A stretch of 64,000 nt of DNA from Actinomycetota bacterium. Its GTDB lineage: Bacteria; Actinomycetota; Acidimicrobiia; Acidimicrobiales; Microtrichaceae. The notes under the pieces were generated by a model. The model saw only the letters and a list, made by a program, of their open reading frames with translations, was not told where the DNA came from and made no database searches. Shown here in pieces: positions 34,295 through 43,275 of the stretch (the stretch's first letter is position 1; each line of letters begins with the position of its first letter). The position numbers were made by a program, and so were the translations under genes. The stretch covers positions 86,895-150,894 of the forward strand of contig JADJBW010000010.1 of the NCBI GenBank assembly GCA_016703525.1. The letters run 5' to 3'.

Positions 34295-34852
34295 ATCGAA
34301 CGCGGCGAAGGCGGCGTGCGCCAACCGCATGGTGCCGGGGTCGAGCCCGTACTCGGGTGCGGCGAGCGCCTCCCGCTCGACCCAGCGGAGATCCCGCGAC
34401 TCGTGGTTCCCTGCCAGGGCGGCGCCCGGCGGAGCGACCACGAGGAATCGGACGTCGAGGTGGAGGTGCGGATCCTCCGCCGGTGGGGCAACCCGGTGGA
34501 TGTCGATGTCGAGGGCATCGCGCAACACCCTCAGACCAGTGATCCCGGTCTCCTCGCCGGCCTCGCGCCACGCCACGGCCGCGAGGTTGGTGTCACCGTC
34601 CGCGTGCCCTCCCGGCTGCAGCCAGCGCTGCAGCTTCGTGTGGAACATCAACAGGCCGTGGCGCCCCGACGCGTCGACCACGAACGCCGAGCCGGTGAGG
34701 TGCCCCGGGCGGCACGTACGCACGGCGATCTCGGGGTGATGCGCAATCAGGTCCGCGACGATCAGGCGGTCCCGCTCCATCGCGTCGTCGCCGCCCGGCG
34801 CCGACTCGACCAGCCTCGTCGCGGCGGCGGTGTCCACCGACGGGGCGAGCAT
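34280..34852 (-). CDS. NUDIX hydrolase domain protein
   Basis: 190 residues from ATG 34852. The NUDIX box is GHADGDTNLAAVAWREAGEE with TGI following; the first Glu of the consensus is Thr, as in a common actinobacterial subgroup, while the REUxEExGU core is intact. The family cleaves nucleoside diphosphates linked to other moieties. The start is uncertain because 18-bp repeats upstream keep the frame open. The last codons come from the 8-bp repeat array. Confidence 0.82.
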   Translation of the reverse strand: MLAPSVDTAAATRLVESAPGGDDAMERDRLIVADLIAHHPEIAVRTCRPGHLTGSAFVVDASGRHGLLMFHTKLQRWLQPGGHADGDTNLAAVAWREAGEETGITGLRVLRDALDIDIHRVAPPAEDPHLHLDVRFLVVAPPGAALAGNHESRDLRWVEREALAAPEYGLDPGTMRLAHAAFAAFDRLNG

Positions 34853-34878
34853 CGCGTCGCCGGCTCCCAGCCATGCCC

Positions 34879-34932
34879 CGTCGTTCACAGCGTGCCCGTC
34901 GTTCACAGCGTGCCCGTCGTCCACAGCGTGCC
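34879..34932. repeat. Three 18-bp direct repeats between argH and the NUDIX gene
   Basis: CGTCGTTCACAGCGTGCC at 34879-34896 and 34897-34914, with a one-base variant at 34915-34932. In the NUDIX frame it would encode repeated GHAVND. Whether it is translated is unclear. The 34853-34982 gap contains nothing else. Confidence 0.9.
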
Positions 34933-34982
34933 CGCCGTGCCGTGTGGCCCGCGCCCCTCTGGCGTTCCGGCGAGCGAGCGAC

Positions 34983-36485
34983 TCACGACAGCACCGACAC
35001 CGAGACGGTGGATCGGAGGCGTTCGGCGGTCGATCGGTCGCTGTCGCACTGGAGCCGCGCCGACTGCAGTTGCTCGGCCACCGGGTCGGGCCCGGCGCCG
35101 CCCGGCGTGGTGCGCTGGGTGACCGACACGCCTGAGCCGAGGAGCCCCACGGCCGCGTCGCCCAGCAGCGGCTCGGCCGCGACCAGGTCGGCAAGGGGTA
35201 CACCGTTGTCGATCGAGCGTCGCACAACCGAGCCGACCACGGCGTGTGCGTCGCGGAACGGCACGCCCGATCGCACCAGGTACTCGGCCAGGTCGGTCGC
35301 CGCCGCATACGGCGAATCGGCCGACGCCTGCATGCGATCGGTACGGAACTCGATGGTGGCCAACATCCCCGCGACCGCGCCGAGCCCCCGGCGCACCTGG
35401 TCGACGCTGTCGAACACGGGCTCCTTGTCCTCCTGCAAGTCGCGGTTGTAGGCCAGCGGGAGCGCCTTGATGGTCGCCAGCAGGCCGGTCAGGTTGCCGA
35501 TCACCCGGCCGGCCTTGCCCCGCGCCAGTTCGGCGATGTCGGGGTTCTTCTTCTGCGGCAGCATCGACGACCCGGTCGAGTAGGCGTCGGCGAGCCGCAC
35601 GAACCCGAACTCCTCGGTCGACCAGATCACGATCTCCTCGCCGATGCGCGAGAGGTGCACGCCGATGAGGGCCGCAGCGAACAGGATCTCCGCGGCGAAG
35701 TCGCGGTCGCTCACGGCGTCGAGTGAGTTGCGGAACGAGCCGGCGAACCCGAGCCGCTGCGCCGTCGCAGCGGGATCGAGCGGGAGGCTCGACCCTGCGA
35801 GCGCGCCGGCGCCGAGCGGCGACACGTCAAGGCGTCGGGCCGCGTCGGCCAGACGGTCCAGGTCGCGCGAGAACGCCCAGAAGTGCGCGAGGAGATGGTG
35901 CGCGAGCAACACCGGCTGCGCCTGCTGCATGTGGGTGTAGCCCGGCAGGTACGCCGTACCCGCACCGGCCGCCTGCTCGAGCAACACCGCCTGGAGTTCG
36001 ACGACGTGCTCGGCGAGCGTGGCGACCGCGTCCTTGCAGAACAGGCGGAACGCCGTGGCCACCTGGTCGTTGCGACTGCGGCCCGTGTGGAGCCGTGCCC
36101 CCGCTGCGCCGGCGAGTTCGGTCACGCGCCGCTCGATCACGGTGTGGATGTCCTCGTCGGTGGGCGCGAACTCGAGCAGGCCCCCGGCGAGTTCGGCGCC
36201 GACGGTGTCGAGCGCCGCGATCACCGCTGCGACGTCGTCGTCGGTGAGGATGTCGGCATCCGCGAGGCCTCTCGCGTGTGCCCGACACCCGGCGATGTCG
36301 TAGGGGGCGAGGCGCTGGTCGAACGGCAGGCTCAGCGTGTACTCCCAGAGCTCCTCGGCCGGGCCCTCGGCGAATCGCCCGTGCCACAGCGGCGCGGCCG
36401 TCGCGCCGATTCCGTGGCCGCCCGGGGCGACCGCCGCCGGGTCGGCGAGGGAGGGATCGGAGAGAAGTGGATCGGGCTCGGCCAT
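34983..36485 (-). CDS. argH: Argininosuccinate lyase
   Basis: 500 residues; cleaves argininosuccinate to arginine and fumarate, the last step of arginine synthesis. The family signature GSSMLPQKKNPD is present, as are LHTGRSRNDQVAT and GYTHMQQAQPV. The first 40 residues are a Pro/Ala-rich extension before LWHGRFAEGPAEELWEYTLS. ATG 36485 is used; the open frame extends to 37619 only as a shadow of rnz. It is separated from argG by two plus-strand genes, so it needs its own promoter. Confidence 0.96.
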   Translation of the reverse strand: MAEPDPLLSDPSLADPAAVAPGGHGIGATAAPLWHGRFAEGPAEELWEYTLSLPFDQRLAPYDIAGCRAHARGLADADILTDDDVAAVIAALDTVGAELAGGLLEFAPTDEDIHTVIERRVTELAGAAGARLHTGRSRNDQVATAFRLFCKDAVATLAEHVVELQAVLLEQAAGAGTAYLPGYTHMQQAQPVLLAHHLLAHFWAFSRDLDRLADAARRLDVSPLGAGALAGSSLPLDPAATAQRLGFAGSFRNSLDAVSDRDFAAEILFAAALIGVHLSRIGEEIVIWSTEEFGFVRLADAYSTGSSMLPQKKNPDIAELARGKAGRVIGNLTGLLATIKALPLAYNRDLQEDKEPVFDSVDQVRRGLGAVAGMLATIEFRTDRMQASADSPYAAATDLAEYLVRSGVPFRDAHAVVGSVVRRSIDNGVPLADLVAAEPLLGDAAVGLLGSGVSVTQRTTPGGAGPDPVAEQLQSARLQCDSDRSTAERLRSTVSVSVLS

Positions 36486-36551
36486 GGGGCTCCACGCTAA
36501 CGCTCCCCGTGCGTCGCCTCGACGAATGGGGGCGCCCGTACACTCGCCCGC

Positions 36552-37483
36552 GTGAGGATCATGCCGCTCGGAACCTCGTCGGGCCGACCGACCCGTACGC
36601 GTGGGATGTCCGCGCTTGCACTCGACCTCGGGGCGCAGTGGATCCTCGTGGACGCCGGCGAAGGAACCCAACACCAGCTGCTGCGGTTCGGGCTCCCCAC
36701 GTCGCGTCTCGCTGCGGTGCTTATCACGCATCTGCACGGCGATCACGTGCTCGGTCTCCCGGGACTGCTGTCGACCCTCGCACTCAACGGGCGGGTCGAG
36801 CCGTTGACGGTGATCGGCCCCGACGGGCTCGGCCGGCTCCTGTCCGGGTTCGCGGACGTCGGCGTGTTGAACCTGCCGTTCCCCCTTGAGCTCACGGAGT
36901 TGGTGGACGACCGTGGCGACGGCGCATCGACCGAGCTTCGGCCCTGCCCCACCGTCGCCGGTCACCGGATCGTCGCCGTAGCGCTTCGCCACCGGGTTCC
37001 CTGCCACGGCTTCCGCGTCACGGCGCCGGAGCGTCGCGGACGCTTCGACGCCGTCGCCGCCGAGCGCCTCGGCCTGCCGCACGGACCCGAACGCGGTCGG
37101 CTCGCCGCGGGGTTCGAGGTGACCGTCGGCGGCCGCGTGATCGCGCCTGGCGATGTCGTGGCACCGTCGCGCCCCGGCGTGAGCGTCGCGGTGTTCGGCG
37201 ACACGACCCCGTGCTCCGCGGCACGGGCACTGGCGCACGGGTGCGCGCTCGTGGTGCACGAGGCGACCTACGCCGATGGCATGGAGGCGGAGGCCGAGAT
37301 GTGGCGCCATTCCACGGCACGTCAGACGGCGACCGTGGCACGCGACGCCGGGGCGGGCCGGCTGATCCTCACGCATTTCAGCAGCAGGTATCCCGTGATC
37401 GACCAGCTGGTCCACGAGGCCGCGAGGTGTTCCCGGCGAGCCACGCCGCCGTCGAGGGGGCCTGGATCGAGGCCGAGGGCTGA
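36552..37483 (+). CDS. rnz: Ribonuclease Z (MBL fold), frameshift near the 3' end
   Basis: tRNA 3'-processing endonuclease of the metallo-beta-lactamase fold. It begins VRIMPLGTSSGRPTRTRG, has the zinc motif HLHGDH (60-65), GDTTPC, HEATYADG and the RNase Z end motif LTHFSSRY. The current frame runs on to 37505 with a Pro/Arg tail. A one-base deletion near 37426 would restore the usual ending VFPASHAAVEGAWIEAEG with stop at 37483 (about 310 residues). The GTG start at 36552 gives the normal first beta strand. It diverges from argH. Confidence 0.88.
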
Positions 37484-37543
37484 GCCGGGCCGGGGGCCGA
37501 GCTGAGCCGAGGCCGGGTCCGGAAGTGCTGCCGGACGACGAAC

Positions 37544-37557
37544 CGCTGTGCACAGCG
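37544..37557. promoter_or_regulatory. Perfect 14-bp palindrome upstream of the protease gene
   Basis: CGCTGTGCACAGCG is fully self-complementary and lies about 100 bp before the protease ATG. GTCCGG-N8-CCGGAC (37517-37536) just upstream may end rnz transcription. An operator role for the palindrome is inferred. Confidence 0.4.
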
Positions 37558-37658
37558 CGGAATAGCTCCTGGATCGAGGCGTTGTACCGGCCTCCGAGGA
37601 GCCCTATCAGAACCGTCATCGTGCGGATGGGCTCACGTCAACACAAGGAGCAACCCAC

Positions 37659-38561
37659 ATGAGCACCCCGCTCTCTTCATTCAGCGCGGATGTCGCGCGC
37701 TTGGCCGCCACGGCGGCCGCTTCCACCGTCACGATCGGCCGCCACGGCCGCGGGTCGGGCATCGTGATCGGCACCGACGAGGTGCTCACGAATGCCCACA
37801 ACCTTCGTGATCGCACCACCGCCGTCACCCTGCCCGACGGCACCGAGGTACAAGCCGAGCTCGTCGCAGCCGACCCGCACGGCGACCTCGCCGTCCTCAA
37901 GGTCGCGACCGGCGAGGTCCCCGTGCTGCCCATCGGGGCCGCCGGAGCGTTGGGCTCGATCGTCGTGTCGGCCGGCGGCGGACGGGGGAACCCGCGAGTC
38001 GCGCTCGGCGTGATCGGCTCGGTCGACCGCCGCTTCCGCGGGCCCGGCGGGCACGCCGTGGGCGGCGCCTTCGAGCACGACGCAGCCCTCCCGAAGGGCG
38101 CGTCGGGCGGCCCGGTCGTCGACACCGACGGGCAGCTCGTCGGCATCAACACGCATCGGACCGCAACCGGCTACCTCGCTCGCCCGTTCGACGAGGCGCT
38201 GCTCGCCCGCATCGAGTCGCTGCGGTCGGGGCAACACCACGTGCCCCGCGTGCTCGGCGTGGTTCTCGCGCCGCCGCACGTCGCGTCGAAGCTCCGCACG
38301 GCGGTCGGACTCGACGACGTGCCCGGAGCGCTGGTCCGGGGGGTCGATCCCGACGGCGCGGCGGCGGCCGCGGGCGTGCGAGAAGGCGACATGATCGTCG
38401 GGGTGACCGCGGCGGGATCGCTCGCCGATGTCGACGGTCCCGACACGTTGCAGGCCGCCCTCGATCGGTTCGGCCCAGCAGCAGAGCTGCTGTTGAGCGT
38501 GGTGCGCGGCGCCGATCGCGTGGAGGTGGTCGTCACCTTCGAGACTCCGCCGCCGGCCTGA
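37659..38561 (+). CDS. Trypsin-like serine protease with PDZ domain (HtrA-like)
   Basis: 300 residues. The chymotrypsin-fold triad is visible: His47 (LTNAHN), Asp76 (HGDLAVL) and Ser149 (KGASGGP). A PDZ domain follows from about 205 (PGALVRGVDPDGAAAAAGVREGDMI in parts). Unlike typical HtrA proteins it has no signal peptide or membrane anchor, so it is probably cytoplasmic. AAGGAG about 10 nt before ATG 37659 is a good ribosome site. It is convergent with argG, with a strong hairpin between them. Confidence 0.87.
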   Translation: MSTPLSSFSADVARLAATAAASTVTIGRHGRGSGIVIGTDEVLTNAHNLRDRTTAVTLPDGTEVQAELVAADPHGDLAVLKVATGEVPVLPIGAAGALGSIVVSAGGGRGNPRVALGVIGSVDRRFRGPGGHAVGGAFEHDAALPKGASGGPVVDTDGQLVGINTHRTATGYLARPFDEALLARIESLRSGQHHVPRVLGVVLAPPHVASKLRTAVGLDDVPGALVRGVDPDGAAAAAGVREGDMIVGVTAAGSLADVDGPDTLQAALDRFGPAAELLLSVVRGADRVEVVVTFETPPPA

Positions 38562-38619
38562 ACGCCACCCCGGCGGCCTGAACGCACCCCGGCGGCCTGA
38601 ACGCTGGGCCGATGGTTCC

Positions 38620-38668
38620 GAACTGGGCCGATTTACCGACCGTGAAGGTCGGTAGATCGGCCCAGTTC
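38620..38668. terminator. Bidirectional hairpin between the protease gene and argG
   Basis: A 22-bp inverted repeat with one mismatch: GAACTGGGCCGATTTACCGA plus CC (38620-38641), loop GTGAA, and its complement at 38647-38668. It lies between two convergent genes and is the strongest hairpin I see in the window. The core CTGGGCCGATNNACCGAC is shared with 24371-24445. Confidence 0.75.
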
Positions 38669-38686
38669 GGCGGGGATCGCGTGTGA

Positions 38687-39883
38687 TCAGGCGTTCGGAT
38701 CGACGCCCTGGATCGCGGCCCACGTCTTGACCGAGAGGCCCCAGAGCTGCACGAAGCCCTCCGAGTCGGCGTGGCGGAAACGGTCGGCGGCGTCGTAGGT
38801 CGCGAGGCCGTAGTCGTAGAGCGACTTCGTGGCCCGTCGGCCGGTCACGTAGCAGCGTCCCGGTTCGAGACGCAGGCGGACCTCGCCGGTGACGTGGCGC
38901 TGCGTCTCGTCGATGAAGGCGTCGAACGCGGCCTTGAGCGGGCTGAACCAGAGCCCGTCGTACACCAGCTCGGCGTAGCGGTGCTCCAGCCGGATCTTCT
39001 CGCGCTGCACGTCGCGCTCCAGCGTGATCGACTCGAGGTCGGCGTGGGCCAGCATCACGGCGAGCGCGCCGGGGGCCTCATAGGTCTCGCGGCTCTTGAT
39101 GCCGACGCGACGGTTCTCGACCATGTCGAGGCGGCCCCACCCGTACGACCCGACCACCTGGTTGAGCCGCACGATCAGCTCCCACAGGGCGAGCCGTTCG
39201 CCGTCGAGCGACACCGGCACGCCCTGCTCGAAGGCGATCACCACGTCGCGCGGCTCCGAAGCCGTGAGCTTGGTCATCTGCCACACGCCATCGGGCGGCG
39301 TCGCCCAGGGATCCTCCATCTCGCCGCACTCGATCGCACGACCCCACAGGTTGTCGTCGATCGAATACAGCTTCTCCTTCGTCGCGGCGACGGGGATGTT
39401 GTGCTGGGCTGCGTACGCAATGGAGTCCTCGCGGGTGAAGCCCCGGTTGCGCACGGGCGCGACGAGCTCCAGATCGGGGGCGATCGCCATGCTCGACACC
39501 TCGAAGCGCACCTGGTCGTTGCCCTTCCCGGTGCAGCCGTGCGCCACGCCGTCGGCCCCATAGCGGCGGGCGATGTCGACCTGATGTTTCACGATGAGCG
39601 GCCGGCTGAGCGCCGAGACGAGCGGGTACTTGCCCTCGTACAACGCGTTCGCCTTGATGACGGGCGCCAGGTACTCGCGAGCGAACTCCTCGCGCAGGTC
39701 CAGCTCCTCGTACGCCGAGGCGCCGGCGCCGAGCGCCTTCTCCCGGTTGCCGTCGAGGGTGCCCTCCTGCCCCACGTTGGCCGACACGCAGATGACCTCG
39801 ACCCCGAGGTTCTCGATCATCCAGCGCACCGCCACCGAGGTGTCGAGTCCGCCGCTGTAGGCCAGCACCACTTTCTTCGCCAT
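38687..39883 (-). CDS. argG: Argininosuccinate synthase
   Basis: 398 residues; joins citrulline and aspartate with ATP. The N-terminal PP-loop AYSGGLDTS and the blocks GCTGKGNDQVRFE, EDPWATPPDGVWQMT and SYGWGRLDMVENRRVGIKSR are typical. The length is normal. It starts at ATG 39883, 127 bp after the argR stop, and that gap carries a G-quadruplex-type sequence on the opposite strand. Confidence 0.97.
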   Translation of the reverse strand: MAKKVVLAYSGGLDTSVAVRWMIENLGVEVICVSANVGQEGTLDGNREKALGAGASAYEELDLREEFAREYLAPVIKANALYEGKYPLVSALSRPLIVKHQVDIARRYGADGVAHGCTGKGNDQVRFEVSSMAIAPDLELVAPVRNRGFTREDSIAYAAQHNIPVAATKEKLYSIDDNLWGRAIECGEMEDPWATPPDGVWQMTKLTASEPRDVVIAFEQGVPVSLDGERLALWELIVRLNQVVGSYGWGRLDMVENRRVGIKSRETYEAPGALAVMLAHADLESITLERDVQREKIRLEHRYAELVYDGLWFSPLKAAFDAFIDETQRHVTGEVRLRLEPGRCYVTGRRATKSLYDYGLATYDAADRFRHADSEGFVQLWGLSVKTWAAIQGVDPNA

Positions 39884-39903
39884 CGTTGTCCTTCTTCTCG
39901 TCT

Positions 39904-39929
39904 GGGGTTGGTAGGGGTTGGGGTTGGGG
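39904..39929 (+). other. G-quadruplex-type sequence upstream of argG
   Basis: Four GGGG runs (39904-39907, 39914-39917, 39920-39923, 39926-39929) are separated by 6, 2 and 2 bases (TTGGTA, TT, TT). They lie on the template strand for argG, within its upstream region. Folding would be in DNA; the argG transcript here is C-rich. Confidence 0.6.
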
Positions 39930-40010
39930 TTGCGGCGGCCGTCGGGGCGCCTCGCTCACCGCTCGGGCTCCGGCGGGTCTCGCCGACGGCAGGCTCGGGC
40001 CGGGCGCGGG

Positions 40011-40496
40011 CTACTGCGCGTCGATGTCGAGCCCGGCGAGGTCGGCCAGGCGGGCGGCGACCCGCGTGCCGTTGCGCTGCCGCGCGACGATGAGCAGCGT
40101 GTCGTCGCCCGCGACGGTTCCGACGATCTGATCGAGGCTCGAACGGTCGATGGCCGAGGCGACCACGTGGGCCGAGCCGGGAGGGGTCCGGAGCACGACG
40201 AGGTCGCCGGACCGATCGATCTCCACGACCCAGTCGCTCAGCACCCGGCGCAGGTGGTCTTCGGGTGCGACCTGTTGTGTGGGCAGCGCCGGAATGGCGT
40301 ATGCCGTCTCGCCTCCCGGTACCCGCACCTTGATGGCACCGAGTTCGTCGAGGTCGCGGCTGACCGTCGCCTGGTTGACCGCCACGCCGTCCGCCGCGAG
40401 CAGTTCCACGAGCTGGGCCTGATTGGTGACCTGCCCGGTTTCGAGCAGGCGTGCGATCCGGTGCTGGCGAGCGGTCTTGCCGAGCCGGGCGCTCAC
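40011..40496 (-). CDS. argR: Arginine repressor
   Basis: 161 residues. N-terminal winged helix-turn-helix (RIARLLETGQVTNQAQL, QATVSRDLDELGAIKVR) and the C-terminal arginine-binding and hexamer domain (TVAGDDTLLIVAR). It senses arginine and represses arg genes, probably by binding the two palindromes upstream of argF and argC. The GTG start at 40496 overlaps the argF stop (GTGA), so ArgR is made with ArgF and is under its own control. Confidence 0.95.
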   Translation of the reverse strand: MSARLGKTARQHRIARLLETGQVTNQAQLVELLAADGVAVNQATVSRDLDELGAIKVRVPGGETAYAIPALPTQQVAPEDHLRRVLSDWVVEIDRSGDLVVLRTPPGSAHVVASAIDRSSLDQIVGTVAGDDTLLIVARQRNGTRVAARLADLAGLDIDAQ

Positions 40497-41398
40497 GAGG
40501 CATTCCCTGCGGCTCGGACCAGGAACTCGAGCAGCCCTCGGGCCGAGTGGAGCCGGTTGTGCGCCTGCGGGAAGATGACCGAGCGCGGGCCGTCGAGCAC
40601 CTCATCGCTGGCCTCGTCGCCCCGGTGTGCGGGCAGGCAGTGCATGAAGATCGCGTCGGGCGCTGCGGCCGACATCAACGCGTTATCCACCTGAAACCCG
40701 GCGAAGTCGCGGCGGCGGGTGACCATTTCCGCCTCTTGGCCCATCGAATACCAGGCGTCGGTGTAGAGCACATCGGCCCCCGTGGCGGCCTCGGCCGGGT
40801 CGGTGGTGGCCTCGACATCAGCGTCGGCGGCCGCGAGCCGCGCGAGCGCGGCCTCGCTGAACCCGTAGCCCTCGGGATAGGCGACCCGGAGGCGAGCGCC
40901 GCACATCGAGAGTCCGATCGCGAGCGAGCGCGCCATGTTGTTCGCATCACCGATGTAGGCCACCGTCACGCCGTCGAGTCGTCCCACCTGTTGACGGATC
41001 GTGAGCAGGTCGGCGAGCACCTGGATGGGGTGCGCGTCGTCGCTGAGCAGGTTCACCACCGGCACCGACGAGACGGCGGCCATCCGTTCGAGCTTGTTGT
41101 GTTCGAAGACGCGCGCTGCGATCACGGCGTGGTAGCCCATGAGCACTCGCGCGACATCCTCGACCGATTCGCGAGTGTCGAGCCCGACCTCTTCGGGGCG
41201 CACGTAGAGCGGGTGCCCGCCGAGTTCGATGGTCGCAATCTCCATCGAGTGGCGGGTTCGCGCCGACGGCTTCTCGAACAGCAGCGCCACGCCGCGGCGT
41301 GCGAGCACCAGATCGGTGGCGGGGTGCGACGCCATGTCGAGCACCGTGGCGAGCTCTGCCGGCGTGAGATCGTCGACCTCGAGGAAGTGGCGGACCAT
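40493..41398 (-). CDS. argF: Ornithine carbamoyltransferase
   Basis: 301 residues; makes citrulline from ornithine and carbamoyl phosphate. The carbamoyl-phosphate site reads SARTR in FEKPSARTRHSM, the His-Pro-Gln loop is HPIQ, and the ornithine loop is FMHCLPAHRG. The ATG at 41398 is 6 nt after a TAGGGT -10, so the mRNA is probably leaderless. A 16-bp perfect inverted repeat lies just upstream. Confidence 0.96.
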   Translation of the reverse strand: MVRHFLEVDDLTPAELATVLDMASHPATDLVLARRGVALLFEKPSARTRHSMEIATIELGGHPLYVRPEEVGLDTRESVEDVARVLMGYHAVIAARVFEHNKLERMAAVSSVPVVNLLSDDAHPIQVLADLLTIRQQVGRLDGVTVAYIGDANNMARSLAIGLSMCGARLRVAYPEGYGFSEAALARLAAADADVEATTDPAEAATGADVLYTDAWYSMGQEAEMVTRRRDFAGFQVDNALMSAAAPDAIFMHCLPAHRGDEASDEVLDGPRSVIFPQAHNRLHSARGLLEFLVRAAGNAS

Positions 41399-41404
41399 GC
41401 CGAC

Positions 41405-41436
41405 ACCCTAGCACTCCGCCTGCATGTTCATGCAGG
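41405..41436 (-). promoter_or_regulatory. ARG box and leaderless promoter of argF-argR
   Basis: CCTGCATG-TT-CATGCAGG (41419-41436) is an 8-bp perfect dyad whose core TGCATGTTCATGCA matches the ArgR-type pattern TGNAT-N4-ATNCA. TAGGGT at 41410-41405 is a -10 element 6 nt before ATG 41398. The box covers the -35 region, so binding should block the promoter. A nearly identical core lies at argC. Confidence 0.7.
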
Positions 41437-41520
41437 ATTGCGCATATCCGCCTGGGTCGTGATGTCGCAGAGCGATCCTCCCTACGCTGTCGCACGCCCT
41501 CGTCCGGTTGGAGTTCCGCC

Positions 41521-43268
41521 ATGAATCAACCCCTTCCGCCGCTCCACGATCCGCTGGTCATCCGCCTGCGTGGGTCGCAGGCCGAGATGGGTCGGCAATT
41601 CGGTGAGCTGAACGCCCGGGCCGGCGGGCATCACGCTGCGGTCGGCCTGTACGTCGGCCCGCCCACCATGGCAGCGCGCATCCTGGCCGCAGGGTTCCCG
41701 TACCGAACTCGCGCCGCGACCGAGCGCGTCGCCGATGTCGTGTTGGGTGCCCAGCGACGCCGGCTCGACGCACGACGGTGCCGCCAGTTCCCCGCCTATG
41801 CAGCGCGCACCGAGGCGGCCTTCGCTCCCCTCGGGGTCGACCCGAGCGCTGCGTCGGCCGTGTTCGTCATGGACGTGCTGCAGAACGCCGTGGGTCTGGT
41901 GGCCCGAACCGGCCTGTTCGAGCACCATCGCGTCGCGGCCCCGGCCATGTGCTCCAGCCTCGCCGTCTGGGGCGACGCGACGGTCGACGGGGAGCTTCGC
42001 CACGCCCGCAACTTCGACTTCCCCGGTGCGACCATGTGGGACACCGCGCCGGCCGTCGTGTTCTGCGAGCCCACCGACGGGCTTCGGTACGGCTTCGTCA
42101 CGACGCGAGGCGTCGATGCCCCAGGCATCACTGCTTCAACGAGGCCGGGCTCACGCTGACGGTCCACACGCGATTCCATCGCGACGTCCGGTACGACGCG
42201 CCGTCGGTCATCGACCTCGGTCACGAGATCATCCGCACCTCCTCGACCCTGCGCGAGGCGCTCGATACGGCTCGTCGGCTCGGCGCCGCCAGCACGTGGG
42301 GGCTGCTCGTGTCGTCGGCATCCGAGCGCGACGCCGTGCTCATCGAAGTGACCGGCGCCGGCGTCGCGGCGGTGCGCCCCGACGCCGGCTCGACCCATCT
42401 GTCCTCCACCAACCGCTACGTCGATCCGGGGCTCCGGGTGCGTGAGGTCACGACCAGCGCGATCTTCGTCGAGGATTCCGACTCGCGCCGAGCACAGGTC
42501 GAGGCGTTCGCGGCGAAGCACGCGGGCGGCATCGATACGGCGCTGCTCGAGGAGCTCCTGGGCGACTTCGGTGCGCCGGGCCTGATCGACCGCACCGACG
42601 ACGTCGTCCGGCTGTCCGATCCGAGCGTCGTCTCGGCCGTCTCGGTCGCATCGATCGTGGCCGAGCCGGAACGGCGTTCGATCTGCGTGTCGATCGGCCG
42701 AGCGCCCACGGGGTGCGGACCGTACATCGACATCCCCTGGGCCTGGGACGGCGCGATGGGCCGGGTCGACGTCGAATCGCAGGCCGGGCCGATGCGAGGT
42801 CGAACGCACCGGGGGGAGCCGCTCTCGCCCGCGCAGCGGTCGCTCGCCGAGCGGTTGAGCGCCGCGACGCAGGCGATGCTCGATCGGGAGGCGCCGCATC
42901 GGGTTCGCGCCGAGCTCGACGACCTGTGCGCCGCAGCGCCGACCGAGCCCGGCTTCGCGACAGCCGCAGCGATCCTGGCCGCGCTCGACGGCCAGCTCGA
43001 CACGGCCGCGGCGCACCTGGACCGGGCGCTGGTGTACGAGGGCACGCCGGGGCCGCGCTCGCGGGCGCTCCTCATCCGATCCCGCGTCGCCGATGCGGCC
43101 GGACGACCCGACGACGCACGCGCCGACCGCGCCGAGCTGGCGGCGATGACCGACGCCGCGGCGGCACCGGCACGCGCCGAGGCCGACCGCGATGAGCGGC
43201 GCCCGTTCACGCGCCGGCGGCTCGCACTGCTGTCGCCCGACGCGATGCTGATCGACCTACATCGCTAG
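41521..43268 (+). pseudogene. C45-type acyltransferase/hydrolase-like protein, one frameshift
   Basis: About 582 residues if repaired. The N-terminal part (MNQPLPPLHDPLVIRLRG) leads to CSSLAVWGDATVDGELRHAR with candidate nucleophile Cys144 and NFDFPG, as in self-processing C45/penicillin acyltransferase-like Ntn hydrolases. The frame breaks near 42129, where one base is probably missing, and continues with CFNEAGLTLTVHTRFH and an Ala-rich helical C-terminal region to 43268. The substrate is unknown. It lies inside the arginine cluster on the opposite strand, diverging from argF and converging on argD. Confidence 0.75.
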
Positions 43269-43275
43269 CCGGTCT

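Noticed and set aside
36552..37505. The Pro/Arg-rich 317-residue C-terminus of RNase Z
   Set aside because: A one-base shift near 37426 restores the normal ending and stop at 37483.
34983..37619. An 878-codon argH
   Set aside because: ArgH homology ends at ATG 36485; the upstream part is antisense to rnz.
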